DNA from: Tethya wilhelma | Lineage: Eukaryota > Porifera > Demospongiae > Tethyida > Tethyidae | DNA: 64,000 bases | Direction of reading: 5' to 3' | Assembly (NCBI GenBank): GCA_964030475.1 | Contig: CAXIPT010000002.1 | Coordinates: 15,080,095 to 15,144,094, forward strand | In this document: in pieces, positions 48,987 through 61,015 of the stretch | Layout of the letters: each line of letters opens with the position of its first letter | How positions within the stretch are numbered: position 1 is the stretch's first letter | Program-made: the position numbers and the translations under genes | Notes under the pieces: generated by a model | The model's database searches: none | What the model saw: only the letters and a program-made list of their open reading frames with translations | What the model was told of the DNA's origin: nothing

Positions 48987-51900
48987 ATGGCTGCTGCATT
49001 TCGTCATACGTGCTACGCTCTTTTGCTGACTATCATCGCCGTACTTCACAGTGCTCACACCCAATACGAACCAAACTGGAACTCACTTGACAGTAGACCT
49101 CTACCAGGATGGTATGACCAGGCAAAATTTGGTATTTTCTTGCATTGGGGAGTTTATTCAGTCCCCGGTTTTGGGAGTGAGTGGTTTTGGTGGGAATGGC
49201 AAGGTGCAAAGAGTAAGGACTATATAAACTTCATGGAAAGTAACTATCCACAAGGTTTCACATATGCTGACTTTGGACCGATGTTCAAGGCCGAGATGTT
49301 TGATCCTGATAAATGGGCTGACCTCTTCAAAGCTGCAGGAGCCCAGTAGGTTTAGACTATATAGTTTTAAGTTGTACGAGAGACCTGAATATATGTGTTT
49401 ATATCCATATGTAGATATGTCGTCTTAACAAGCAAACACCACGAAGGATGGACCAACTGGCCATCTAAGACTTCTTGGAATTGGAATTCTGTTGACAATG
49501 GACCTAATGCAGACCTTGTTGGTAGGTATAATGTTGTTATTATTTTGCCTGATATATAATTATTATTCATTCAGTGAATATCAAATCCTAGCTGTATCAA
49601 TTAATAATATGCAATTTAATTTAAGGAACACAGGAAGAGCTAACCATTGGCATTATTGCCGTGTGTCTTTCATATCTATTCACTAATAGTGGATTATACT
49701 ATCATACGTATGGTAGTACGTATAGTAGGAATGGGCCGACTGTCCCATAGACACCATACAAAATGTTGGCCACTATAAAAATCTAGTCAAACAAAATTAA
49801 ACCTTCAAAGGTGCTCAGAGGCTCTTACTGACAGATTACCAATTGCATGCAAGGCCTAAAACTCACAAAAACTTTCCTCAGCACTAGTAGTGAGCGCTAG
49901 TGGGAAGCCACCATAGTGCCATTTTTGTTCTGCTAACGTACTTACGTACGTACGTACTTACTAACTGACTTACTTGAAAACGATTTCCAGAGAACCAGAA
50001 TGTGTTGAGCCAACTTTGACAGCACAAAGTAAGTTCTTTTCTTGGGTAGTACATTCCTAGACACTCGTTTTCATCTAAAATAGGCCTAAACAAAAACTAC
50101 AAAGCTTTGAAACTTAGTGTATAAATTCACGTACTACAATGCAGCCCTCTTTGTGAGTTCAAAGGTCATCATTATCTATCCACGTGGCATTATTATATGC
50201 GCATGCGCATTAGCCTCTCCNNNNNNNNNNNNNNNNNNNNNNNNNNNNNNNNNNNNNNNNNNNNNNNNNNNNNNNNNNNNNNNNNNNNNNNNNNNNNNNN
50301 NNNNNNNNNNNNNNNNNNNNNNNNNNNNNNNNNNNNNNNNNNNNNNNNNNNNNNNNNNNNNNNNNNNNNNNNNNNNNNNNNNNNNNNNNNNNNNNNNNNN
50401 NNNNNNNNNNNNNNNNNNNNNNNNNNNNNNNNNNNNNNNNNNNNNNNNNNNNNNNNNNNNNNNNNNNNNNNNNNNNNNNNNNNNNNNNNNNNNNNNNNNN
50501 NNNNNNNNNNNNNNNNNNNNNNNNNNNNNNNNNNNNNNNNNNNNNNNNNNNNNNNNNNNNNNNNNNNNNNNNNNNNNNNNNNNNNNNNNNNNNNNNNNNN
50601 NNNNNNNNNNNNNNNNNNNNNNNNNNNNNNNNNNNNNNNNNNNNNNNNNNNNNNNNNNNNNNNNNNNNNNNNNNNNNNNNNNNNNNNNNNNNNNNNNNNN
50701 NNNNNNNNNNNNNNNNNNNNNNNNNNNNNNNNNNNNNNNNNNNNNNNNNNNNNNNNNNNNNNNNNNNNNNNNNNNNNNNNNNNNNNNNNNNNNNNNNNNN
50801 NNNNNNNNNNNNNNNNNNNNNNNNNNNNNNNNNNNNNNNNNNNNNNNNNNNNNNNNNNNNNNNNNNNNNNNNNNNNNNNNNNNNNNNNNNNNNNNNNNNN
50901 NNNNNNNNNNNNNNNNNNNNNNNNNNNNNNNNNNNNNNNNNNNNNTAGTAGTACAAATCTTTGCATTTATGACACTGAGGATCCATACTAGGGATCAAGA
51001 ACAAAAATGAAGTAGTCATGTGCCGAAATTGAGACATGCCTTGTTCCAATGCTTTTTACCGCACTGCCCATTCCTACACTACTTATTTTTTTGAAATTTT
51101 TACTATCTATTATTATGCTATAGTATTGATGAGCTGCTACTTAGCTGCTGTCAAGTGTGTCCTACCATGTGGACTAATAAGCCATGCTCTTTGGCATGTT
51201 CATAGCAATCTACTAAGTGAAGTAAATGTTTCTCCACAGGTAGACCGCAAATAAATTATCTAGCTATAGTTTTAAAAGAGCCTTGTAGTTTCCAGTCAGC
51301 AAATTCGTATGGCCACATGGACAATCACCAATTGATAGTTCTGTTTCCATCACGATACTAGTCTACTCAATTTCAGAAGAATGGATTCTATTTCAACAGG
51401 GAAAAAAGGGCATGTATAGTAGAGGAGTGAGCACTGTACTGTGGAAAGTAGTATATAACCAAGGACTTCAAATCATTGATTTCATAGTGTGTCCTTACTT
51501 GCTGGACTGGATTTGACTTAAAATGTGCATGATTTGGCCCTGTAACTTTAATAGAAAAAATAAAGCAGTTTATCATGTTCCGAAATCCATTGCTATCTTA
51601 TTGAATTACTTTTCAAGCACTGCCCTTGGAAGTAAGGAGAGAGAGAGAGAGAGAGCTTTCTTAGAGTGCTGTAAAAAGTTTTTAAGAGTTTACGTTTATG
51701 AAGCTGAAAGACTGTCTTACAGGGGCTGTGGTCAAATTTGAGGTCTTGTTTTTGTAGGCTGAAACATTTTGTATTATGTCAATGAGATCAATATAATACA
51801 TTTGGCCTATTTTTATGTATGAATTATTTTGCTTATATTCATGAACTGACCATCTGTTTTCTGATTATTATTAAGTAGCTGTGAATATTTGTCTACAGTA

Positions 51901-54797
51901 GCTAATAATCATATGCATGAGATCCTATGGGACAGTCTATGGTAGTCCCAGACATAGCTAACTCTCATATTATACCACAGGGATGCTGGCAAGCTCTATA
52001 CGGAACAGAACATCCATTCATTTTGGCCTTTATTTCTCCCAGTTTGAGTGGTTCAATCCTCTCTACCTACAGGACAAAGCAAACAAATTTCTCACACAGA
52101 CTTATGTCATGGTAATTAATAGGATCTGGTACACATAATAATAGGTTATACATAATATGTCTTTCTAAATTTTATTCCCAGTACGGTAGTACTGGGTACA
52201 CAGGAAGCCACGGATAGCTCATTAGCGCAATACAAATATTCATGCATAACATGGCCTAAAACCATCGCTAAAGTAACAAAAGGATTCTGTACACATTCTA
52301 ACAGCCATTCCATCTTATTTGCTTTCTTTTTACAATTTAGCCATTCCTGTGTCTTATTACATTTCCATCTTTTTTTTACTTGTTCCTACTTTAGGAAGTA
52401 AGTCTTCCTCAACTACATGAAATAGTCAACACCTACCAGCCTGAGTTGATATGGTCTGATGGAGACTGGGAAGCTCCTGACACTTACTGGAACAGTACTA
52501 GTTTTTTGGCCTGGCTCTACAATGAAAGGTATGTTTTCCTTGATCAGTATATGATAAACGTAACAATGATTGTGATTAACATCATTAATGTAGCCCTGTT
52601 AAGGACACTGTGGTGGTGAATGACCGCTGGGGCAAAGGAACAGCATGCAAACATGGAGGCTACTATAACTGCCAGGACAGATACCACCCTAGTATGATAT
52701 TGTAGTTTCCATACAGTAATATACCAATGTATTTGTACGTGCATACTTTTAGTAGGCACTATCATGCTATGTACAAAAATCAAGCTATTACGCTGCATAC
52801 CAAAAGATTACTGTCATACTATACTAATGATATTTGTAGGTTCTCTTCAGAATCACAAGTGGGAAAACGCTATGACAGTGGATAGAAACTCATGGGGATA
52901 TCGTCGTGATGCACAAGTCACTCAATTTATTAGCACTGGAAATCTTATTAAGGAGTTAGTTATTACTGTCAGGTAAAGTGAACTTTGATGTGTCTTAGTT
53001 AGAGTTGTATAAAGTAATAATTATTATTATGTTTTCTAGTTGTGGCGGCAATCTCCTGTTGAATGTTGGACCAACACATGATGGAAGGATCATCCCACTG
53101 TTTGAGGAGAGGCTCCTTGAAATTGGTGAGTCCATGTACATCAATATGATGGGGTAGTTGTGTGTGTTATTGTAGCCTCTCCATAAATACCTATCTTGGT
53201 GTGCCAGGTATTTAGTGTGCCTGTGGATATAGAAGTGGTAGGTAGAATAGAAAGCGATCATCAGAAGTGTATGCTCATATGTCTGGTTATAACAATCAGT
53301 TTATGACTCTCACTACCTTAAGTCCATTTATAATCACTTGTGGTATAGCTACCGAATAGCCAGAAATATAATATATTGACAAGGATTTAATTTGACTGGG
53401 TTTGATGGTCAAAGTCCAAATCCTCAAATTTAAGTCCGTCAACACTAAAACAACCAAAATGAATAAATTAAGGGAAAGCCTGGGAGCGACGCTAAATTTT
53501 TGCATTTTTGTAGCTATCCGCAAATATATCAAATAAATTTTATACCCACAAAAGTTTGTAACAATAAGATATGTGCGGAGCAAACTATGAGAGAAATTAT
53601 AAATATAATATTATTGTCAATGCTCAGAGAAAGATTAACTATGTATTATATATGTCCAAAGAGACCACACACCAAAATTTAAGTAAGCCTGGAATATAAT
53701 GCATGATATGGTACTAACAAACATCAAGAAGGCATGCAGAATACATTTTGTCACCAAGTGTCCTTTGCTATTGCATCACCATTCTGCAGGAAGTTGGTTG
53801 TCAATTAATGGTGAGGCTATCTACAGCACCGTTCCATGGGCTCATCAGAATGACAGCTATAATGGAGATATTTGGTGAGTTAGTGTTATACACTAAAGGT
53901 GGAAATATTGGCGGTAATTTAATTTGGGGATTTGGTCTGGTGGCCTCCAACGAAAATATTGGCGGTTTTAAATTTGGCGGTCATTGACTGAACACTCGCA
54001 GAATTATATGTATGACGAAATATTGGCGGTACATTAAATTTGGCGAGAGTGCATTTTTTGGCTAGGTATTAACAGCCAAAGAAATGAATCAATGACTAAG
54101 TGTTAACTGATAAGTTGCTATACATGGCATATTTTTCATTTTTCCAGCAGACATTGTTCAGGTGACAATGTTTCAAAGCCTTATTGCAAATCTGATCACC
54201 CAAACAAACCTCCCACTTGTTTTATCACAGAGCAACTGTCCTATTAAATTTGTGTATAACATAATATGACATTCCATCGTGATTGCCATTCTATTTCCTG
54301 TTCTTCTTCCTCTGTCTTGTACTCTTAATGGTGTCATTGTAATTTCACTGCATTGGGAAGTTCAAACTGAAGCTTCAACATCCTAAGGTAACATGCCTTC
54401 CATAAAATTATTGTTGAATAACCTAATCATGTTGTTAGCAGTCTTGTGGAAGCAGTTTGATAGAATTTTCCTGATTTCTCACACCACTCTCACTTATTAT
54501 TATTATTTACTTGCACATAATACATGTAGGTACACTAAGAATCCTTCAACAAAGACTGTGTATGCAACGCTAATTGGCACATATCCAAAGGATAATATTG
54601 TAACTATTGGTTCAGTTATGACCACTGCTAGCTTGAATGTCTCTCTTGTTGGATATGGTCATGTTGACATCAGCCCTCATCCTAACCAGCATGATGCCAT
54701 TGATATCCACGTGCCACCTCTTCCTTTGGATTCCAACTTAAAGTGGGCATGGGTTTTCTCTCTTGGGAATGCCACACCTGTACCCAAGAAACAATAA
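48987..54797 (+). CDS. alpha-L-fucosidase (GH29), copy B, intact
   Basis: Nine exons: 48987-49345, 49415-49521, 51981-52111, 52395-52528, 52594-52691, 52840-52972, 53040-53125, 53790-53874 and 54530-54797. They sum to 1,401 nt, giving 466 aa plus stop with every phase consistent, close to the usual length of animal fucosidases. A signal peptide ([14 protein letters not shown]) precedes the catalytic domain. Motifs include [60 protein letters not shown] with the expected nucleophile Asp, [16 protein letters not shown] and [16 protein letters not shown]. The C-terminal beta-sandwich ends ATPVPKKQ. The predicted role is release of alpha-L-fucose from glycoproteins or glycolipids in the lysosome or secreted. 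Intron 2 contains the 725-bp gap and MITE copies. Copy A upstream is a close paralogue. Confidence 0.9.
49700..50220 (-). repeat. MITE-family copy ending at the large gap
   Basis: Reverse-strand matches to 57935-58400 and 63590-64000: the GCGCATGCGCAT end, CCACGTGGATAAT, the TGAATTTATA block, AAACGAGT, AACTTACTTTGTGCTGTCA and a (CGTA)n run. 49729-49742 also carries the GTAGGAATGGGC terminal motif of this family. It lies in intron 2 of fucosidase copy B. Confidence 0.7.
50221..50945. other. assembly gap (725 N)
   Basis: Undetermined bases. Open readings across them have no meaning. The gap is flanked by MITE sequence on both sides (49700-50220 and 51003-51085), suggesting a repeat that could not be assembled. 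Confidence 0.99.
51003..51085 (-). repeat. terminal part of the GTAGGAATGGGC MITE family
   Basis: AATGAAGTAGTCATGTGCCG, then AAATTGAGAC, TTGTTCCAATGCTTTTTACC and GCACTGCCCATTCCTAC match 63084-63153 and, in reverse, 62826-62911. The element probably extends across the gap to 49729. Confidence 0.75.
53886..54050. repeat. ATATTGGCGGT repeat cluster in intron 8 of fucosidase B
   Basis: AAATATTGGCGGT(T/A) followed by a TTAAATTTGGCG-like stretch occurs at about 53900, 53955 and 54021. This looks like a small interspersed repeat with internal direct copies; copy A has nothing comparable after its exon 8. No coding potential. Confidence 0.6.
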
Positions 54798-55417
54798 TTT
54801 TAACTTTTAACTGTACAATCTTGCTTATTGTTGTGTTTCAGCATTATACTTGTATGACAATAATTGTTTCGCTAAACACATTGTCTGACAAGTATATGTA
54901 TTGGTTGTGTTATGATTTTTGATGATAATAATTGTAATGATCTCCCTTTTCGTGGCTATGAAGCCTATGCATGCATGTGATATACATGTTGTATTGTCAG
55001 TCTGTACATAAAATCTATAATGACATTATTTCAACTACGATACAGTAGAACCTACAATAGTGGACCCTTCGAGATAGGGACACTGTATTACAAACCTCTC
55101 AACAAAGGACGATTCTTAGTTCCCAAAAATTCCAATTTCCTATTGTAGCAATATAAACAGAACCTCCAAGAAGAGGAAAACCTCACTACAAATTTAAGGA
55201 CGAGCAAGCTGAATTTATGTTGTCCCCAAAGTATATCCTTTTTTGGAGGTTTCACTGTACATACATGTACCAACTGGTACTGGAGGGTCTCTCGAAGCTG
55301 TGCACCATCAGTTAAGATCGTTATTGATTTCATGCAGAGGAGTAAAGTTGCACCTTGTCTGTTACGTAATGAACTCAGCAGTTCAGTCTGTCCCTTTACC
55401 AACCCTGTTTTTCAATG

Positions 55418-55587
55418 GTAGCTTGAATTTCTTTCTTGTTGGATATGGTTCTGTTGACATCAGCCCTCATCCTAACCTCCATGATGCAATTGATATACAT
55501 GTGCCACCTCTTCCTTTGGATTCAAACTTAAAGTGGGCATGGGTTTTCTCTCTTGGGAGTGCCACACCTGTATCCAAGAAACAATAA
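55418..55587 (+). pseudogene. fucosidase last-exon fragment
   Basis: From AGCTTGAATTTC onwards the reading ([42 protein letters not shown]) matches the C-terminal exon of the two fucosidase genes and ends with TAA. The 5' part of that exon and all upstream exons are missing; instead the sequence before 55404 resembles the spacer after copy A. This is a leftover of a further tandem copy. Confidence 0.8.
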
Positions 55588-56167
55588 TTAATAATTATTA
55601 TTAAGTGTACATGGATAATGATTACAGTTGTGTTTCAGTTAATCTGTAATAATACTATAATTATAGAGTCTGACAAGTATACTGGTTATGTATGATTTTT
55701 GATGATAACAATGATCTCCTTTTGCACCTATGAAGCCTATATTAATGTGATATGCTTGTTGTATTGTTAACCCCTACACAAATTGTATATTATATATAGC
55801 TATACGTCCATTTCACTTTTTCTTTCAATGAATCAATGATAGACATATAGACATAATTATTGTATTGTACTTTTTACTATAACACATGCATACGTACAAA
55901 CCTTGGCATTCTCCTTATCAAATAACCCTATATAATTATAAGAGAGTTATATTATGTACATAATTATATATACTTGTTACATGACTCATCCTTAATGCAT
56001 GCAGACCAACTGGCTGTGTTTAATTAATGGTTCATAACTCAATTACACAAGATTAAGTGACTCCTCCATTAGAGCAGGACCCCCCCCCACACATAGACCA
56101 GATTGTAAATTGTATCTGGTGTTAGGATAGTCAAGCGCTAGACAAAGGGATTTAATTTGTAACAACC

Positions 56168-56519
56168 ATGATACTGAAGCTTGTACTAGCTGCTGCTGTC
56201 CTTGCTTGTGGACATGCTCAATTTTCAAACACAACTGTGAATGCAACTGATGAAGTTATCTTCTCCATACCTCAAGATTACACCGTGGGTCAGCTGAGTG
56301 TGTTTGCTGTACCAGTTGGCCAAGGAGACTGTACCATCATTGTGTGTCCAAATGGAAATGCTGTTGTTGTGGATTGTGGTTCCTCTGGTGGCAATGGGTT
56401 AACACCTCAACAAATTGTGAGTACATTTGGCACTCTGCTCAGTAAAGTAGTTGCTATAATCATTTCTCATCCTGATAAAGATCATTTCAATTACCTTGAC
56501 CAAATCAATTGGAATGTTA
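56168..56519 (+). pseudogene. truncated 5' copy of the secreted MBL-fold gene
   Basis: 117 codons, from the signal peptide through the SHPDKDHFNYL motif to NWNV, match the complete gene at 60664. The reading then leaves homology at 56520 and stops after ISEDCCNVL. The joined sequence is the antisense strand of a retrotransposon protease region. It lacks the second half of the active site, so it is inactive if real, and it may be an assembly chimera. Confidence 0.8.
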
Positions 56520-57560
56520 TTTCGGAAGACTGTTGCAACGTCTTGTAAGTAGCTTCATTGAGGATGGAAACGGCTGCACCCGTGTCCAGTTCCATCAGTA
56601 CATGAGTGCCATTCAATTGTACCTCGACACAGTATGGGTCATGGTGCTGATCAGTCACTGCATGCATGTCATACTCAGTATCTGATTGTTCAGAGGGTTC
56701 AGTTTCTTCACCAACGTAGTTACTCTTCTTGGGAGGTTTCTTTGCTTGACTAGGAGGTAGCGAGTCGGGAGCTAGAGATTTGGCACGGCGTTTAGCAGTT
56801 AGGCAAACTTTGGCTATGTGGCCTCTTTTCTTGCAGTAACGACAAATTGTGTCGATGTGACGGCACTGTGTTGCCAAATGGGGTCCACCACAGCGGTAGC
56901 AGGTCACAGTAGTACTTGTGTGTGAATGAGCAGGTGGGACGACTGACTTAGTCAAGTTCACCACGGGGGTTGGAGAGTAGCCATTCGATACAGTACCCAG
57001 TTTCTTGGCATCACTCTCAGCAGACTCAATGCTCTGGGCTATCTTGAGAGCGTTATCATATGTCAAATCATCCTCAGCAAGTAGCTTACGCTGTATCCCT
57101 TCGTGGTTCACGCCGCACACGAGTCTATCCCTCAGCATCTCTTCTAGAGTGCCTCCATAGTCACAGTTGAGAGCGAGCTCTCGCAAGGCCGCAATATAGT
57201 CAGCTATCGATTCCGACGGCTTCCTGGCCCGAGTGTTGAATTTGTAACGGTATACAATTGCCGACTGCTTCTTGCAGTAATGATCTTTCAACAGCTTCGT
57301 CAGTGAGGCGTAAGTCATTGCGTCGGCATCCAGCTTGCCCCCAGGTACCAGACTCCGCAGGAGTTTGAAGGTCGAGTCTCCGCAACATGTAAGTAAAATT
57401 GAACGTTTCTTCTTGGCGTCAGTAATGCCATTTGCAACCAGATAGAAACGGAGCTTCTCCTCGTACACTTCCCAGTCATCTACTCTCGGATTGAACGGTT
57501 TGAGAGAGCCGTACGTAGCCATAATTCGGTTTCACCTCGTCGCCAAGTAAGTGTGGTAAC
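56520..57560 (-). mobile_element. LTR retrotransposon gag and protease start (Gypsy-like), truncated
   Basis: The reading starts at ATG 57520-57522 (MATYGSLKPFNPRVDDWEVY). A capsid-like segment (SESIADYIAALRELALNCDY) and two CCHC zinc knuckles follow, CYRCGGPHLATQC (H and C shortened) and CRYCKKRGHIAKVC. A retropepsin active site comes next, LMELDTGAAVSIL, with DTG-A. The homology ends just after the protease start, at the junction with the MBL-fold gene at 56520. Reverse transcriptase and integrase are absent. A TGGCGACGAGG sequence just upstream (about 57535-57545) could be the primer-binding region, with the 5' LTR further right. This is a known class of animal retroelement, here only a fragment. 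Confidence 0.8.
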
Positions 57561-58640
57561 CCGGAGAGCAAGCGCTTCACAGTTCTTTAACATCAAACAG
57601 AACTAACGACAAAACAATTCTACACAACTTAAAAATAGGTACAACGGAAGTGAATAAAACCATGGAATTTAATGCATGCATATATAATTAAGTCCAAGTC
57701 CATAGTTCAAAGTCTAGTGTGTATACAACAGAACATGTTCATGTTGGTGGACCTAATTCACATACCTGCATATCGAGCTTTGGTTGAGAGTAGAAATTTT
57801 CGCTCACGAGCAACTTGGAGCACATTTTGAAATGTTTTNCTTTTTTCAACACTACAGTGAGGAGACTATCAGAGACTGGTTAGTCCCTACAAAAAGTTAT
57901 CTGAGTAGAAGCTATATACATTGGCTGCTAGGGTAGCTAATGCGCATGCGCATAATAATGCCACGTGGATAATCAATGACCTTTGAACTCTACAGGAAGA
58001 TGGCTACATTCAAGTACATGAATTTATACTCTCAGTTTCAAAGCTTTCTAGTTTTTGTTTAGGCTTATTTGTGATTAAAACGAGTATCAAGGAATGTAGT
58101 ACCTATGAAAAGAACTTACTTTGTGCTGTCAGAGTTGGCTCAGCGCATTCTGGTTCTCTGGAAATGCTTTTCAAGGAAGTCAGTTAGGAAGTAAGTACGT
58201 ACGTACGTAAGTTAGCAGAACAAAAATGGCATTATTGTGGCTTCCCACCAGCTCTCTCTACGAGTGCAGAGAAAAGTTTCTGTGAGTTTTAGGCCTTGCA
58301 TGCAGTTGATAATCTGTCCGTGAGAGCCTCTGAGCAAGTTTGAAGACTCAATTTTGTTTGGTTAAATTTTTATGATCATAAACATTTTGTATTGTGCCAT
58401 TCCATAAGACCTTTTCATACTCTAGTATACTCAAGGTGCTTTTAGGTGTTTTTTCTATACAAACTACATACTTTTAATTCTTGCCAGCAAAAGGTTTATT
58501 GTTTGAAAATAGAAATTATACCATTGTACTCAGCATGAAATAAGCTTTCAAATGATATATAATTTGTCCCATTTTGGATAAAAACAGATGATACAGAGTT
58601 GGTTTTATTCAGACTCTCTATATCACTTCCATTGGAAATG
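57561..58640. repeat. LTR/5' leader remnant, then MITE-family copy
   Basis: 57561-57838 is probably 5' leader or LTR of the retroelement and ends at a single N (57839). 57930-58400 is a plus-orientation copy of the family seen at 49700-50220 and 63590-64000, including AATGCGCATGCGCATAATAA, CCACGTGGATAATC, AACTTACTTTGTGCTGTCAG and (CGTA)n at about 58196. Nothing coding was seen. Confidence 0.6.
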
Positions 58641-58789
58641 ATCATACTGGTAAACAGTGCATACTATAGGTGGGACTTAATCAGGCCAACTTTTAGCAAA
58701 TCATAACAAAATGGATATCGTTTGAATGCTCTCATTGCACTGAATACAATAATGTAAGTCACAATTCGATATAACCTTTGATTTTTAAT

Positions 58790-59049
58790 TTCGCGGTAAT
58801 CAACATAACCATTGAACACAGTAACACTGTACTCTCCTACATCACTTTCTTGGACATTCCTGATGGAGATGCCTCCATCTGCTAGAATGGTCACTCTAGG
58901 ATCAGTCATGCTGTTGATGATCTCTCCGTTTCTTCTCCACTCCACACTAGCTCCAGATGTGTGTGTAATGATGATTGTGAACTCAGTGTCAGTGAGGTTC
59001 AATCTGGTAGTGAGGTTGGTTGGTCTAGTAAGAATCATGGGTGGACGAA
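58790..59049 (-). CDS. orphan immunoglobulin-domain exon
   Basis: After an acceptor (TTCTCTCCAG, exon start 59049) the reading gives PPMILTRPTNLTTRLNLTDT, then GASVEWRRNGEII, RVTILADGGISIRNV and ESDVGEYSVTVFN. This is the B-to-G-strand pattern of an Ig domain, with W on strand C and D-x-G-x-Y on strand F, although the B-strand Cys is not present in this piece. A weak donor near AATG|GTTATG could end it. No other exon of the gene is visible on either side, the right side ending in a gap at 59563, so it is a stray exon of an Ig-superfamily receptor or adhesion protein. Confidence 0.6.
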
Positions 59050-59563
59050 CTGGAGAGAATTAGGAGAAGAATATAATAGAAGTGAATTAGGGTTTTAGTT
59101 AGAAATTATATTCTTCCATGGATGGGGTGCACACATAATTTGGGAAATTTTCATATTGTGTATACCAAACCAGGTTCGCACTAAAAATTTTCTTAGTTTT
59201 GTTATAATTGCAATGTATTCGTATATAACGGGTTGTTAAATTTTTGTAGTTGCCATAGAATCACTATGAAAAATTCACGAACTACGGTATAGTTTCCATG
59301 CATGCATCCATGATGCTGAAAGTATCACAGTTAGGCATGATCGAATGGATAATACATAATATGTAACAAGGTACACATGCATATTACATACATGGGAAGA
59401 AAGGTTAACATCCCACTCCAGCATCTCGAATATCAGTGCCATACAATTGTGAGTTCCAATTGGTCTTGAGGGGCAGGACAGTAAAGTAGATTCAGTTCCA
59501 GAACATTGGACATCAAAGTAGAACTAGTGGGAACTATTTTGACATTATGGGGGGGGGGGGGGN

Positions 59564-61015
59564 TTCGAGATAGGGACACTGTATTACAAACCTCTCAACA
59601 AAGGACGATTCTTAGTTCCCAAAAATTCCAATTTCCTATTGTAGCAATATAAACAGAACCTCCAAGAAGAGGAAAACCTCACTACAAATTTAAGGACGAG
59701 CAAGCTGAATTTATGTTGTCCCCAAAGTATATCCTTTTTTGGAGGTTTCACTGTACATACATGTACCAACTGGTACTGGAGGGTCTCTCGAAGCTGTGCA
59801 CCATCAGTTAAGATCGTTATTGATTTCATGCAGAGGAGTAAAGTTGCACCTTGTCTGTTACGTAATGAACTCAGCAGTTCAGTCTGTCCCTTTACCAACC
59901 CTGTTTTTCAATGGTAGCTTGAATTTCTTTCTTGTTGGATATGGTTCTGTTGACATCAGCCCTCATCCTAACCTCCATGATGCAATTGATATACATGTGC
60001 CACCTCTTCCTTTGGATTCAAACTTAAAGTGGGCATGGGTTTTCTCTCTTGGGAGTGCCACACCTGTATCCAAGAAACAATAATTAATAATTATTATTAA
60101 GTGTACATGGATAATGATTACAGTTGTGTTTCAGTTAATCTGTAATAATACTATAATTATAGAGTCTGACAAGTATACTGGTTATGTATGATTTTTGATG
60201 ATAACAATGATCTCCTTTTGCACCTATGAAGCCTATATTAATGTGATATGCTTGTTGTATTGTTAACCCCTACACAAATTGTATATTATATATAGCTATA
60301 CGTCCATTTCACTTTTTCTTTCAATGAATCAATGATAGACATATAGACATAATTATTGTATTGTACTTTTTACTATAACACATGCATACGTACAAACCTT
60401 GGCATTCTCCTTATCAAATAACCCTATATAATTATAAGAGAGTTATATTATGTACATAATTATATATACTTGTTACATGACTCATCCTTAATGCATGCAG
60501 ACCAACTGGCTGTGTTTAATTAATGGTTCATAACTCAATTACACAAGATTAAGTGACTCCTCCATTAGAGCAGGACCCCCCCCCACACATAGACCAGATT
60601 GTAAATTGTATCTGGTGTTAGGATAGTCAAGCGCTAGACAAAGGGATTTAATTTGTAACAACCATGATACTGAAGCTTGTACTAGCTGCTGCTGTCCTTG
60701 CTTGTGGACATGCTCAATTTTCAAACACAACTGTGAATGCAACTGATGAAGTTATCTTCTCCATACCTCAAGATTACACCGTGGGTCAGCTGAGTGTGTT
60801 TGCTGTACCAGTTGGCCAAGGAGACTGTACCATCATTGTGTGTCCAAATGGAAATGCTGTTGTTGTGGATTGTGGTTCCTCTGGTGGCAATGGGTTAACA
60901 CCTCAACAAATTGTGAGTACATTTGGCACTCTGCTCAGTAAAGTAGTTGCTATAATCATTTCTCATCCTGATAAAGATCATTTCAATTACCTTGACCAAA
61001 TCAATTGGAATGTTA
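59564..61015. repeat. second copy of the 1,452-bp block
   Basis: Partner of 55068-56519; see that entry. It includes a second fucosidase last-exon fragment at 59914-60083. Its left edge coincides with a gap, which makes an unmerged haplotype plausible. Confidence 0.95.

Larger units (their letters stand above)
55068..56519. repeat. 1,452-bp block repeated at 59564-61015
   Basis: Every stretch I compared is the same between this block and 59564-61015 (constant offset 4,496): a partial fucosidase last exon, a spacer and the 5' end of the metallo-beta-lactamase-like gene. The second copy starts immediately after the single N at 59563. The blocks diverge abruptly after GGAATGTTA, where this copy runs into retrotransposon sequence and the other continues the gene. 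Confidence 0.95.

Noticed and set aside
50117..51049. Long readings across 50221-50945
   Set aside because: They consist of undetermined bases.
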